Source: Colimorpha sp045597945 (GTDB taxonomy: Bacteria; Bacteroidota; Bacteroidia; Bacteroidales; P3). Taken from it: a stretch of DNA of 64,000 nucleotides. The DNA lies in the NCBI GenBank assembly GCA_045597945.1, contig JAZLLD010000035.1, forward strand, positions 5,139 through 69,138, given 5' to 3'. Position numbers and translations under genes: made by a program. Below the pieces are notes generated by a model, which made no database searches, had not been told where the DNA came from, and saw nothing but the letters and a program-made list of their open reading frames with translations. Shown in pieces: positions 19,055-27,849 of the stretch. Each line of letters starts with the position of its first letter. The first letter of the stretch is position 1.

Positions 19055-20401
19055 CTAAATCCCCTTCCATCCTATTCCCCATGCGGGAGAATCCTCGGCC
19101 AGATTATAGTCGCCGTTCTCCACATCCACAAACCTGGGGTCCTCGTCCCATTCGCCGCCCTTCACCAAGCAGTGCGTAATCGCACAGCCGGCCTCGGCCC
19201 TGGCATCCAAGTCCACCCACAGCTCCTCCGTGCGGCCTCCATACACGATGCAGTCCGTCAGCCTCACATCCATCTCCCACACATATCGCATCCCCTCGGC
19301 ATCCAGATAATTGCTCACCTGCACCGAAGGATACTTGCGCGAATCATAACGCCAGAAATCGGCAAAAGTACAATTCCTAAAATCATAATGGCCGCCATAC
19401 TGCATGGCCACCGTGGCCACACCGCAGTTCACCACCAGCACATTCTCCCCCACCACATCGGCCGTGTTGGCCAAGATGCCCGCCAGCGAATGATTGCGCA
19501 CCTGCACATTCTTCATCCGCAGCGTAGGATTGGCGCTGGCGCAGCTGTCGAGCTTAATGCCCGTATAGCCGTTCTCCACCACGGCGTTCTCCATCACATT
19601 GTCCTTGCTGCCTTGCGAAAGCCATATCATGCCCCACTGACCCGGCAGATAGTCATACCAGCCATCGTGCCGCACCGAGGTGAACAGCACCGGCCGTTCC
19701 TCCGTGCCGCGAACATCCAGCGTAGCGCTGTCGTACACCCACAGCACCGCATCATTATGGAAATACAACTCGTCGCCCGACTGCAGGCGCAACGTGTTGC
19801 GCGAATCCACCACCGCATAGCCCAGCACCACATGGGGCAAGTCGTGCCGCCAGTTGTCGCAGTCAATCACACTATAGGCGTATGGGTTGCCGAACTGGTC
19901 CACCAAGGGCGTGCCGTCGGCATAGTGCAGCGTGTCGGTCGGCACATGGTACACCGCGTTGCGACCCCAGGCCGTCAGCGGCAGCCGTTTAGTGCCGGTG
20001 CGGGTAGTCAGCAACACAGCGTCTTCCACCACAAAAGGCTCGGTCAGACTGTTGGGGTTCACATTCACCCGCACAAACACAAACATCGAATCGCCAGCCG
20101 CCAGGCGCAGCCCCTCGACCGCCAGACTCGTGTCGCCGTCCACATTCAGGCGGAAGCGCGAAGCCCTGCCCTGCTCCAGCGTCACGCGGTCCAGCAGCAC
20201 ATCGTGGTTGCTCGTATTGTACACCTTGAACTGCCTTGTAGCCGACCCCATCTGGGTGAAAACCGTGTCGAAGGCCATCGTGTCGCACGAGAAAGCAATC
20301 TCGTCCGCCGACGCACCCCACACATCCTCCTTCTGACACGAGCCGAAGAAGAGCAACGCGGCCAAAGCCATCATCCAAAGCATACGAACATAGTTAAACA
20401 T
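19055..20401 (-). CDS. Parallel-beta-helix lipoprotein
   Basis: A 448-residue predicted lipoprotein. The N-terminus is MFNYVRMLWM with a hydrophobic stretch ending FFGSCQKE, so Cys22 is the likely lipidation site. An early domain (about 25-150) resembles a beta-sandwich (CDTMAFDTVFTQMGSATRQFK). The rest has the short repeating beta-strand pattern of right-handed parallel-beta-helix proteins (VMENAVVENGYTGIKLDSCA, FRNCTFADF). Such proteins bind or process polysaccharides, but no catalytic residues can be assigned. A type IX C-terminal sorting domain is not evident. Probably outer-membrane associated. Confidence 0.82.
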   Translation of the reverse strand: MFNYVRMLWMMALAALLFFGSCQKEDVWGASADEIAFSCDTMAFDTVFTQMGSATRQFKVYNTSNHDVLLDRVTLEQGRASRFRLNVDGDTSLAVEGLRLAAGDSMFVFVRVNVNPNSLTEPFVVEDAVLLTTRTGTKRLPLTAWGRNAVYHVPTDTLHYADGTPLVDQFGNPYAYSVIDCDNWRHDLPHVVLGYAVVDSRNTLRLQSGDELYFHNDAVLWVYDSATLDVRGTEERPVLFTSVRHDGWYDYLPGQWGMIWLSQGSKDNVMENAVVENGYTGIKLDSCASANPTLRMKNVQVRNHSLAGILANTADVVGENVLVVNCGVATVAMQYGGHYDFRNCTFADFWRYDSRKYPSVQVSNYLDAEGMRYVWEMDVRLTDCIVYGGRTEELWVDLDARAEAGCAITHCLVKGGEWDEDPRFVDVENGDYNLAEDSPAWGIGWKGI

Positions 20402-20738
20402 GCTTATTATAACGAATAAATATTATTTTTATTGCAAACTGTCAAAGAAAAATATAGCAACAGTCAATAGTATCCCAAATATCTTTCTTCCAATAAAGCA
20501 AACAAAATAAAAACTGCAATCTGATATACTAATACCGAGAACAAACTCTGCGATACTTGGCAATGGTTTTTAGGTGAGTATCAGCAGCATGGCGGCCGAA
20601 GCCACCCACAGATAGATTTCCACCAAGTTTCTTGATGTTTCGACAGAACTCTTAACGAGAAACTGTTGCTTGATGTTTCTGAAAAACATTTCTCTGACGA
20701 CTGAAAACGACCTAAAAACGACCTAAAAACGACCTATT
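20402..20738. other. 337-bp intergenic gap
   Basis: AT-rich at its right end of the lipoprotein gene and otherwise featureless, apart from three tandem copies of an 11-bp word AAAAACGACCT at 20703-20735 that take part in the terminator described separately. No reading frame or RNA gene is evident. Confidence 0.6.
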
Positions 20739-20758
20739 TTATGACAAGAGGTCGTTTT
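20703..20758 (-). terminator. Terminator overlapping a stop codon, with three tandem stem arms
   Basis: On the minus strand AAAACGACCT (20758 to 20749) can pair with AGGTCGTTTT (20735 to 20726), which is followed by T and then by two further copies of AGGTCGTTTT. The 5' arm lies within the last codons of the 172-residue gene whose stop is at 20741-20739. It has the shape of an intrinsic terminator with three alternative 3' arms. Confidence 0.65.
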
Positions 20759-21257
20759 CTCCTTTTGTCGTGACGATCCAACGTTTACCGCTTATGTCCT
20801 TTTTAATTTGTCCATCGTCGGCCATTTTTAAAAGAAGTTTCCCTATATAACGAAGTTTAGATTCTTTTGCACCAGCAGGCACACCATGTTGTAGTGCTTC
20901 GTATGCATCTTTACGCATAAATCCAGCCTCACCTGCATTATGAGCCAACTGTAAGGCCATTTTCACCAAGGCTTCATGGGCAAGCCCACGGTCTTTCGTG
21001 TATTGACCAATCTGATGTGTCATCTTTGCAACAGACAGCGAAATCCTATAACGACCAGCTTTACCCTCAATGAGCTTCTTTTCTTTTAGGTATTTTACAG
21101 CCTCGGTAGTTACTGGGCGACCTTTTTGAACAGCATCAAGCCAAAGACATTCCTTTAATGTGAGCGAGGTGTCCTTTTTAAGCAACTGGGTATATTTTTC
21201 ATCTATCATCTTACCATAGATTGTAACCCCAACGCTACGGCTTTCATAGTCTGGCAT
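20739..21257 (-). pseudogene. C-terminal fragment of an AlbA_2 (Schlafen-type) ATP-binding regulator
   Basis: 172 residues beginning MPDYESRSVGVTIYGKMIDEKY. This matches the C-terminal half of COG2865-type proteins (AlbA_2 DNA-binding domain plus winged helix), in which FPMPDY and VTIYGK follow the N-terminal AlbA_2 domain. Upstream, the codons preceding the ATG still read DYVDIFP before a stop (TGA near 21281-21279), and an NGLRV-like scrap is visible before that stop. The N-terminal domain is missing, replaced by the DUF262 gene 58 bp away. The remaining part holds a winged-helix region (LKECLWLDAVQKGRPVTTEAVKYLKE) and could still be made as a short DNA-binding protein. I lean to a decayed gene. 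Confidence 0.6.
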
Positions 21258-21315
21258 TGGAAAGATATCTACATAATCTCATACTCGTAAGCCATTTCTG
21301 CTCATTGAGCATTGT

Positions 21316-23397
21316 TTACTCATCATCCACCCCTTCTTGATCGGAGCGGAATTCAAATACCAATTCAGAGGTTGGGATATTGCATTCTGCAAACATACCA
21401 TTAAGTATGCTGATCTTTGTAGCAGTACTATTATCCGTCCAAACATACATATTTGGTGCAAGTTCACGCCTCCACGACTCGGGCATTGTATAGAAACCAC
21501 ATTTCTCGTTGGCACACAGCCATTCCAATGTCGAACGCTTCTCGAGTAAAATGTGTCCACATACCTGCACAAGCATTTCTTTCCATGTATTGACCGTATA
21601 TCTCACTCCATGAAGAATGTACGCTTGCAACTTTTTTCCTGTAAACTCAAAGTCCTCGTCATCGAGAGATGCAGATTCTGCTTCTTGCTTCGTAACTTCA
21701 AAACAGGTTGTAGGCATAGGCCATAGGTTCATGAAAATCTGTAGCAACTCTTGCTGTCGTTGCTTCAGTTCCATTTCTGTCCATTGTTCGCAACTCTTCA
21801 CATAGTTGTTCAAGCGGAAAGCACTATCCTTGAAGCCTTTTTCCATATCCCTCTTCTTTGCAAAAGTCAGATTGCTATACTGAGAGTTGTATCCCGTCAA
21901 TGTGAGATTTGCCATAGTATGCAGATATTGCTGATGTATCCGTTCCCATTCATCGCCTAAAGCCGCCTTCCATTCGTCCGAAAGGGTTTGAGGCATAATG
22001 TGTTCAATCGTGATGTTCTTCTCTGTCAATTCCTTCACAACATCATGACGCTCGTTGTTGTCGCGGTTTTCCATACGTTCCAAGATGAACATACGCTGGT
22101 TCACTGGCATCTTATACACCTGTCGTAAAATGAAATCGCCAGCCACTTCCTCGTCAGTTGGGAACACCGACGAACGACCTTTCTTCAGTAATACATAAGT
22201 CAACACTTCGAGATACGAAGGAATGCTGTCGCTCCCAGCCTTGCTGATATGGTTCAGTACATCACGATGAAGTGTGGCAAACACCTTGTTGAGAGCATTT
22301 GAAGGCAGATTACAGATTATTCTTCGAGCCCAATATGCTTCTACTACGTCTATCACCTTGTATATTTCTTTTTCCGACAAACTTTCTATCGAGGCGTAAT
22401 CAAAGAAGGCCATAAAGAACGGATATGCAATCGTAGAATCCAAGGTACGAAGTTGGTTCAGTTTCCTGTTCAGCTTGTCGGTTCCAATCTGTGCATTATC
22501 TATTAGGCTATAAATGCGTGCATAGTGATGCATGTCTTCAAGCAAAGCGGCTCTACTTATGCCCGCATTTTCTGCATATTCTTTGAAGATGAAATAGATT
22601 CTATCAATACGCCCAATTTTACCTTGTTTCATGGTGAGGTAGTCACGAACGAAAGAAGATGGCTCGTACTTCGTAAATTCTTCGATAGGATTCCAGAAAC
22701 GAGAATACAAGTCGTCTTGCTCTGCAGGAGCCAACGACATTAGCAGATAGTTGCGTATCTTATCTGCTTCGCTCAGGTCAAGTCCAGTAGAGTTAAGGCT
22801 CTCAAAGATAAGCTGAGGGTCATCATCTTCATCCAAACGGATGTTGATTACTTCCAGTTTCTTTATTGTCTCGAACAACTCGTCAAGTGTGAGTCCACAA
22901 TGTATGATTTTGTCGAAGAAGAAATCATAGTTGCGAGTTACATTTGACTCTTTGATGTATTGATCCTTTGGCTTGTACAGCAAAGCATCGAATGCCTGCA
23001 TATCTTTCTTGATGGGCTTCAACTTAACCTTGCGTTCATCCTCTTGGTATTCATCCACAAGGTAACGCTTGAAGATTTTCTCCACAAGCTTAGCGTCATC
23101 AGCTTCAATCAAGCCTTCCTTCTTTGCATTAACCATGGCAATGAGCATCAGCGAAACGGTTGTGATTCGCTGCTGCCCATCAATGATGTATCGATCTTCT
23201 GTACCCGACTGAATACTTGACACGATGCTACCAAAGAAATGACTCTTTCGGTCACTCTTGTGGAGCTTTATCAAATCCTGGAACAACTGTTCGCAATTAT
23301 CCTCTTTCCAATCGTAATTGCGCTGATATAGCGGTATGATAAATCTCTTGTCCGATCCATCAAAGAACTTTATTAGTGGTTGAGCGTCACCTTTCAT
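21316..23397 (-). CDS. DUF262/DUF1524 (GmrSD-type) nuclease
   Basis: A 693-residue single-chain protein with an N-terminal DUF262 ParB-like NTPase/nuclease domain (PLYQRNYDWKEDNCEQLF at 22-39, IIDGQQRITT at 71-80) and a DUF1524 HNH-like domain near 460-520 (ITIEHIMPQTLSDEW, then HTMANLTLTGYNSQYSN). The DGQQR and HIMPQ motifs are intact. GmrSD-type proteins are type IV restriction enzymes acting on modified phage DNA, and many relatives sit in defence islands. About 120 extra residues at the C-terminus (RYTVNTWKEMLVQVCGHIL) look like a small conserved accessory domain. The neighbours are gene fragments, consistent with a defence hot-spot. Confidence 0.88.
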   Translation of the reverse strand: MKGDAQPLIKFFDGSDKRFIIPLYQRNYDWKEDNCEQLFQDLIKLHKSDRKSHFFGSIVSSIQSGTEDRYIIDGQQRITTVSLMLIAMVNAKKEGLIEADDAKLVEKIFKRYLVDEYQEDERKVKLKPIKKDMQAFDALLYKPKDQYIKESNVTRNYDFFFDKIIHCGLTLDELFETIKKLEVINIRLDEDDDPQLIFESLNSTGLDLSEADKIRNYLLMSLAPAEQDDLYSRFWNPIEEFTKYEPSSFVRDYLTMKQGKIGRIDRIYFIFKEYAENAGISRAALLEDMHHYARIYSLIDNAQIGTDKLNRKLNQLRTLDSTIAYPFFMAFFDYASIESLSEKEIYKVIDVVEAYWARRIICNLPSNALNKVFATLHRDVLNHISKAGSDSIPSYLEVLTYVLLKKGRSSVFPTDEEVAGDFILRQVYKMPVNQRMFILERMENRDNNERHDVVKELTEKNITIEHIMPQTLSDEWKAALGDEWERIHQQYLHTMANLTLTGYNSQYSNLTFAKKRDMEKGFKDSAFRLNNYVKSCEQWTEMELKQRQQELLQIFMNLWPMPTTCFEVTKQEAESASLDDEDFEFTGKKLQAYILHGVRYTVNTWKEMLVQVCGHILLEKRSTLEWLCANEKCGFYTMPESWRRELAPNMYVWTDNSTATKISILNGMFAECNIPTSELVFEFRSDQEGVDDE

Positions 23398-23401
23398 TCT
23401 A

Positions 23402-23587
23402 TTATGCTTCTTGTCTTTCTAAAATTTCTTTAAGTCTATTGAAAACTGGGTAAAATGCTGAAAAAACCATATTGTCGAATGGTGCAGTTTTTTCCAACAC
23501 ATTTTTTGCAAAGTCTTCTTTAGACAATGCTAAACTATTCCCATCTATTTCATAACTCTGTTCCAAACTAGTATTGTCTAATTTCAA
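23402..23587 (-). pseudogene. 61-residue remnant, possibly C-terminus of an AAA ATPase
   Basis: A short frame 4 bp upstream of the DUF262 gene. It has no ATG at its start (TTG at 23587, with TAA two codons before). The end SKEDFAKNVL...FYPVFNRLKEIL resembles the extreme C-terminus of AAA15/RloA-like ATPases (FA...FIPVFEKI), but this is a weak resemblance from memory. An inverted repeat at 23579-23602 (TAATTTCAAT, TTTT loop, ATTGAAATTA) overlaps the putative start. It could be a remnant of a partner ATPase or a small coupled protein. Confidence 0.35.
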
Positions 23588-23703
23588 TTTTTATTGAAAT
23601 TAACGAAGAATCAATCATAATATTGTGGTACAATGAAAATATAAGGCATTCTTTGATGCGGGCTTGCAATTGAGAACCGAAGATGGTTGAAAGGCAATAT
23701 GGC

Positions 23704-24576
23704 TTACTCTTCCCCCAGTTGTGCGGCCAACATCTCGGGCGAGGAGTATTGGGCGAAGAGGGTGCTATCGGAGAGGAGGAGTTGCTGGCGGGAGGCACGG
23801 AGGCCGGACTTGTTTTTGCGGATGTGAACCAGCGCACCGGCATAGTAGGTTTGTGCGTATGGACTTTCGGATATAATGGGCGAGAAACACAGCATTCCAT
23901 CACTGACTGCCAGCGGGTTGCGTGCCGCGGCCCATAATTGACTTCTGACTAATTTGTCTAGATTATCATCACAGCCTCGGTCCATCGGAATTCGGAATAC
24001 GTGGAATCTAAGGTCAGTCAAGTTCGGCTCAGATTCTTCGGGTGCGTCCGGATTCCGCAAAGATTGCTCACCGACAATCACCTGCAGGCTATCGCCATAC
24101 TCCCATCCGGCATTATTGCGCACAATAGCATTGGCCAAGTCGCACACCCGGGTTTGCTCGGATATTGTCAGTTCGCCCACATTCAAATCCGAACAATACA
24201 TTTCATTCTCATACGAATATCCGATAGGCTGGAGCGTACCGCTAGACACGACCATCGGAGCCAACACACCCGAGTTATTAGCACCATGAGACGTAATCCA
24301 CGCATGGTTGGGCAGAACCAAGTTGGCACCCCTGAAAACATGGCAGGCACGGCGAGCACCGGAAGCCTCTTCGAAATTCTCCTTCAAACAGTCCTTCAGC
24401 AACCTATAAGTCAGCAAGATATTATTCAGTTTCATTCTTTGCACCAACTGCTTGCGAGTCTTATCATCGTGAAAAGAGCCGGGCAGCTCCGACACAACTG
24501 TTACATCACCTACCTGGCTGTATTTCAAGCCGCCAACTTTGCCGCTCAGGGCCGGTCCATTTTTGAGTATTGCCAT
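23704..24576 (-). CDS. DUF6266-like uncharacterised protein
   Basis: About 290 residues starting at the ATG at 24576 (MAILKNGPALSGKVGGLKYSQ). The frame is open further upstream to 24642, but the MAI..G..SGKVGG start is what related Bacteroidota proteins show. The GKVGG opening, the run of basic and polar residues with RMKLNNILLTYRLL, and a beta-rich remainder fit the DUF6266 family, which is common in this phylum and has no known function. No signal peptide. The last residues (SPEMLAAQLGEE) end just beyond the remnant region next to the DUF262 gene. Confidence 0.6.
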   Translation of the reverse strand: MAILKNGPALSGKVGGLKYSQVGDVTVVSELPGSFHDDKTRKQLVQRMKLNNILLTYRLLKDCLKENFEEASGARRACHVFRGANLVLPNHAWITSHGANNSGVLAPMVVSSGTLQPIGYSYENEMYCSDLNVGELTISEQTRVCDLANAIVRNNAGWEYGDSLQVIVGEQSLRNPDAPEESEPNLTDLRFHVFRIPMDRGCDDNLDKLVRSQLWAAARNPLAVSDGMLCFSPIISESPYAQTYYAGALVHIRKNKSGLRASRQQLLLSDSTLFAQYSSPEMLAAQLGEE

Positions 24577-24709
24577 ATTAAAACGTATTGATCTATAAGT
24601 TCCATTATCAAACACCATGCCAGAGGCCAATCTGTCGCACAACCGGCCAACAGCTTTCGCATTTCAGTCATTCTGTCACCATCGCAAACTCATTGCATCC
24701 TCATTCAAC

Positions 24710-24749
24710 GAATGAAGTTGCAATGAACTTGGAATGAAGTTGCAATGAA
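24710..24749. repeat. 18-bp direct repeat
   Basis: GAATGAAGTTGCAATGAA occurs at 24710-24727 and again at 24732-24749, separated by 4 bp. It lies between the DUF6266-like gene and the terminator of the M64 peptidase gene. Confidence 0.8.
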
Positions 24750-24806
24750 GATACAACGAAATATCCATGAACGAAAAGCAAGGATAATCCAACTCTAATA
24801 TGACAA

Positions 24807-24840
24807 ATTATCCGCCGCAAAATTCTTTGCGGCGGATAAT
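24807..24840 (-). terminator. Intrinsic terminator after the M64 peptidase gene
   Basis: A perfect 15-bp stem, ATTATCCGCCGCAAA paired with TTTGCGGCGGATAAT, with a 4-nt loop (ATTC), starting 21 bp past the peptidase stop. The GC-rich core with AT-rich ends can act in both directions. Confidence 0.75.
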
Positions 24841-24861
24841 TATAGATGGCCGAAATCGGAG

Positions 24862-26169
24862 TTATTTGGTGTAGAGGTCGAAGACCTCGTTCAGCCGCTG
24901 GGCGCACACGGGGCAGAAGGGGGCGTAGTCGCGCATCATGCAGCGCATGGTGGGGCGGTAGATGCCCTTGGAGTGGTAGCCGGCACCTTCGTAAACGCCA
25001 AGGGGGCCACACTGGTTGCGGGGCACGTTGTTGTCGGCAGGGGTGGGAATGGCGGCGTCCTTGGGCAGCATGGCCTTCCACTTCTGGTCGAAATGGACGA
25101 GGGTGGTGATGTTGGGCTCGGTGGGCTCGGTGGTGGAAGAGTGGGTGTCGGCATAGCTGAGGTCCTCATCGACATATTCGTCGGCCAGGCCGCCGATGCT
25201 GTGGCCCAGCTCGTGGGGGAGCACCATGCCGGCCATGCGGTTGAGGGAGCTCATGGCGTAGTAGTTGTAGATGCCGCCACCGCCGTAGGTCTCGCTGTTG
25301 GCCATGATGATGATGTGGTCGCAGGGTGTGATGCCGATGGCGTCGTGGAGGCGGAAGAGGTGCATGGTCATGAGGTAGCGGTCGGCACCAAAGGTGTTGT
25401 AGCTGGAACCCACAAGGCTGCGGACAAAGATGCCTTTGTTGGGGTCGGTGATGCCCGACTCGCGCCCGGTGGCGGGGATGCCCCAGACGTTGAAATCGTC
25501 TTTGCGGCTGGCAAAGGGTTCCTGGCCGAGGAGGTACTGGCAGAATTTCTGCAGGTCGGCGCGCATCTTGGCGGTGTCGGCAGGGCCATAGCCTTCGGGC
25601 ACGATGACGACATCAACTTTCTGATGCACATCGCCCATGAACTGAAGCTCTATGGGCTCGACGACACTGATCATGACACATTCGCGCTGGCGCAGGGCAC
25701 GGAGACGCTCCTCGGGGTTGTAGCGCACTACCGACTGGGTGAAGAATTTCTGGTCGGCGCCACGCTCTTCCCAACAGATGTCTACCGGACGTTTGGGCCA
25801 GGGCAGGCGCACGACTTCCTCAAAGAACTGGATGCTGTCTTTGCCTTCAGGGGTGTCGCGATATTCGTTGAAGAGGCTGTTGAAGCAGCGGGAGTAGATG
25901 ACACGGCCACTTTTAGCATCTTTCATCACGACGCGGAAAAAACCGTTGTCGAAAGGGTCGATGAGCTGGGTGAGGGAGCCCGACCATTGCGGAAGGCGTA
26001 CGTCGTAGGCACCCAGAACGGTGTCGGACTGACGGTTGCCAGCGCGCTGATAGTCGATACGCAGGGTGGCATCTTCAAAATACTTGGAAAACTTGACTTT
26101 CTGGGCCATGAGCGCATTGCCGCCAAATACGGAAATGGCAAGGATTAGGACGATAAAAATTCTTTTCAT
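24862..26169 (-). CDS. Secreted M64 family metallopeptidase
   Basis: A 435-residue exported peptidase of the M64 (IgA peptidase) family. The zinc site HELGHSIGGLADEY is visible near residue 315, with the downstream acidic and aromatic context expected for a metzincin-like HExxHxxGxxxE/D motif. The start was chosen at ATG 26169 (MKRIFIVLILAISVFGGNA...), which gives a clean signal peptide ending LMAQ. A longer frame to 26280 has no support. The N-terminal 130 residues (KYFEDATLRIDYQRAGNR) form the M64 N-terminal domain. It is transcribed away from the yrdC operon and closed by a strong terminator. Confidence 0.9.
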   Translation of the reverse strand: MKRIFIVLILAISVFGGNALMAQKVKFSKYFEDATLRIDYQRAGNRQSDTVLGAYDVRLPQWSGSLTQLIDPFDNGFFRVVMKDAKSGRVIYSRCFNSLFNEYRDTPEGKDSIQFFEEVVRLPWPKRPVDICWEERGADQKFFTQSVVRYNPEERLRALRQRECVMISVVEPIELQFMGDVHQKVDVVIVPEGYGPADTAKMRADLQKFCQYLLGQEPFASRKDDFNVWGIPATGRESGITDPNKGIFVRSLVGSSYNTFGADRYLMTMHLFRLHDAIGITPCDHIIIMANSETYGGGGIYNYYAMSSLNRMAGMVLPHELGHSIGGLADEYVDEDLSYADTHSSTTEPTEPNITTLVHFDQKWKAMLPKDAAIPTPADNNVPRNQCGPLGVYEGAGYHSKGIYRPTMRCMMRDYAPFCPVCAQRLNEVFDLYTK

Positions 26170-26415
26170 AAAGTTGTCTCTTAAATTTATCTCTAAAAAT
26201 TCAACAATCGGCATTGGCACTTCCCGAGGGCTGACCGGCTCGGGCCGACCGCAGCCTGGCAATAAATTAATCTGTTGCACAATAATAATTTACGACAGCA
26301 TCAACGGATGGTTTACGATGTTTTTCGCTTCAATCCGAGATGGCAATTAGCCGTTGCCATAATTAAAGGAAACGATATTTAATAAAAAAAAGTATTCCAA
26401 TTCATAAAAAGTTTG

Positions 26416-26423
26416 TACTTTTG
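26416..26423 (+). promoter_or_regulatory. -7 box of the yrdC-panC operon promoter
   Basis: TACTTTTG followed by CA fits the TAnnTTTGCA Bacteroidota -7 box. It ends only 10 bp before the ATG at 26433, so the transcript probably starts within a few bases of the start codon, giving a leaderless or nearly leaderless mRNA. A clear -33 box is not obvious. Confidence 0.55.
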
Positions 26424-26432
26424 CACTCTGTT

Positions 26433-27053
26433 ATGATAACAAAAATTTATCCAGACAACCCGAACACCCGCGAGGTGCGCAAAGTGGCCGATGTGCTGAA
26501 TGAAGGTGGTATTGCGATTGTTCCGACCGACACGATATACGCCTTTGTGTGCAGCATGGAGTGGAAACGCTCGGTGGAAACGATTGCGCAGCTGAAGGGT
26601 TTTTCGCTGAAGAAGGCGCGATATTCGCTGCTTTGCTCGTCGCTGAGCATGGCATCGGAGTATGTGCGCCCGATGGACAGGGAGACTTTCGCACTGCTGA
26701 AGGACTGCCTCCCCGGCCCTTACACTTTTGTGATGGACGCCAACAACAATGTGCAGCGCAATTATCTGAACCCCAACAAGACTATCGGCATCCGCGTGCC
26801 GGACAACGGTGTGCTGCAGGCCATCGTGGAGGAGGTGGGATGCCCGCTGATCGGCACATCGGTGCGCAGGCTGGACGAGGAGATTGAGACGGAGTATCTG
26901 ACCGACCCCGAGCTGATTCATGAGCTGTTCGGCAACCGGGTGGACTTGGTGGTGGACGGCGGCTACGGCGACGACCAGCCTTCGACGGTGGTGGATTGCT
27001 CGGGCGGCGGACTGGAGGTGCTGCGCTACGGCAAGGGACCGCTGGACTTGTAG
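26433..27053 (+). CDS. YrdC/Sua5-like threonylcarbamoyl-AMP synthase family protein
   Basis: About 206 residues of the Sua5/YciO/YrdC family. YrdC makes threonylcarbamoyl-AMP for the t6A37 modification of ANN-decoding tRNAs; the YciO branch has a less certain role. The start ATG 26433 (MITKIYPDNPNTREV) is preferred over an in-frame TTG at 26421, which lies in the promoter box. The family core VLNEGGIAIVPTDTIYAFVC and the KGFSLKKARYSLLC and GIRVPDNGV blocks are clear. With about 200 residues and no C-terminal Sua5 domain it is of the short type. The YSLLCSSLS motif leans to the YciO-like branch. First gene of a plus-strand operon ending with panC. Confidence 0.85.
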   Translation: MITKIYPDNPNTREVRKVADVLNEGGIAIVPTDTIYAFVCSMEWKRSVETIAQLKGFSLKKARYSLLCSSLSMASEYVRPMDRETFALLKDCLPGPYTFVMDANNNVQRNYLNPNKTIGIRVPDNGVLQAIVEEVGCPLIGTSVRRLDEEIETEYLTDPELIHELFGNRVDLVVDGGYGDDQPSTVVDCSGGGLEVLRYGKGPLDL

Positions 27054-27116
27054 CCGGGCGGCAGCAGGCTCGGCCCGCGCAAAATTGTGATATTGTACTA
27101 TTAAATATACTGAGCG

Positions 27117-27821
27117 ATGACGAACAACGAAGAGTGCCTGATTTGCGGCGCGCCGCTGCAATACCTGGACCACACCGAGACGATGGAATGCGCGATATGC
27201 AAGCAGCCGTCGGCGTCGAACGTGCGCTGCGCCAACGGCCACTATGTGTGCGACAGGTGCCACACGTCGGGCGTGGAGTCGATAGTGGCGGTGTGCCTGG
27301 CCAGCGAGTCGAAGAACGCGGTGGAGATTTTCGAGCGGCTGGTGTCGATGCCGTTCTGCTATATGCACGGCCCCGAGCACCACATCATCGTGGGCGCGGC
27401 ACTGCTGACGGCCTTCCACAACGCCGGCGGCGAGGCCAACCTGCGGCAGGCGCTGCCGGAGATGGTACGCCGCGGGAAGCAGGTGCCGGGCGGAGCGTGC
27501 GGCAACTGGGGCGCCTGCGGAGCCGCCATCAGCGCGGGCACCTTCGCCGCACTGGCCACCAAGAGCACGCCCCTGGCCACCGAGGCCTGGCGCCTGAGCA
27601 ACCTGGCCACGGCCCAGGCCCTGACAAGCATCAGCCAGCACGGCGGCCCGCGCTGCTGCAAGCGCGACTCGTACAAGGCGCTGCTGAGCGCCACGGCTTT
27701 TGCCAAGAACGAGCTGGGCGTGGCAATGGAGCTGACGGAGCCCGTCTGCTCGCGGCACATGAAGAACAACCAGTGCCTGCGAGGCGGCTGCCCTTTCTTC
27801 CCGAAGGACGGCCAACAATGA
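27117..27821 (+). CDS. DUF5714 cysteine-rich protein
   Basis: A 234-residue protein, mostly of the DUF5714 type. The N-terminus has three CxxC-like pairs (CLICG, CAICK, CDRC) consistent with a zinc ribbon or metal site. The body has MHGPEHHIIVGAALLTAFHN and the glycine- and cysteine-rich GGACGNWGACGAAISAGTF, and the C-terminus carries CSRHMKNNQCLRGGCPFF. The many conserved His and Cys residues suggest a metal- or cofactor-binding role, but no reaction is established. It lies 63 bp after the YrdC-like gene and 28 bp before the holin-like gene in the same operon. It is distinctly GC-rich. Confidence 0.7.
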   Translation: MTNNEECLICGAPLQYLDHTETMECAICKQPSASNVRCANGHYVCDRCHTSGVESIVAVCLASESKNAVEIFERLVSMPFCYMHGPEHHIIVGAALLTAFHNAGGEANLRQALPEMVRRGKQVPGGACGNWGACGAAISAGTFAALATKSTPLATEAWRLSNLATAQALTSISQHGGPRCCKRDSYKALLSATAFAKNELGVAMELTEPVCSRHMKNNQCLRGGCPFFPKDGQQ

Positions 27822-27849
27822 GAAGTAGAATTATTAAAACAAGATAGCT

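Noticed and set aside
26379..27818. 479-residue frame opposite the YrdC/DUF5714 genes
   Set aside because: GC-rich mirror of two well-supported plus-strand genes; Ala/Arg/His-rich with no domain.
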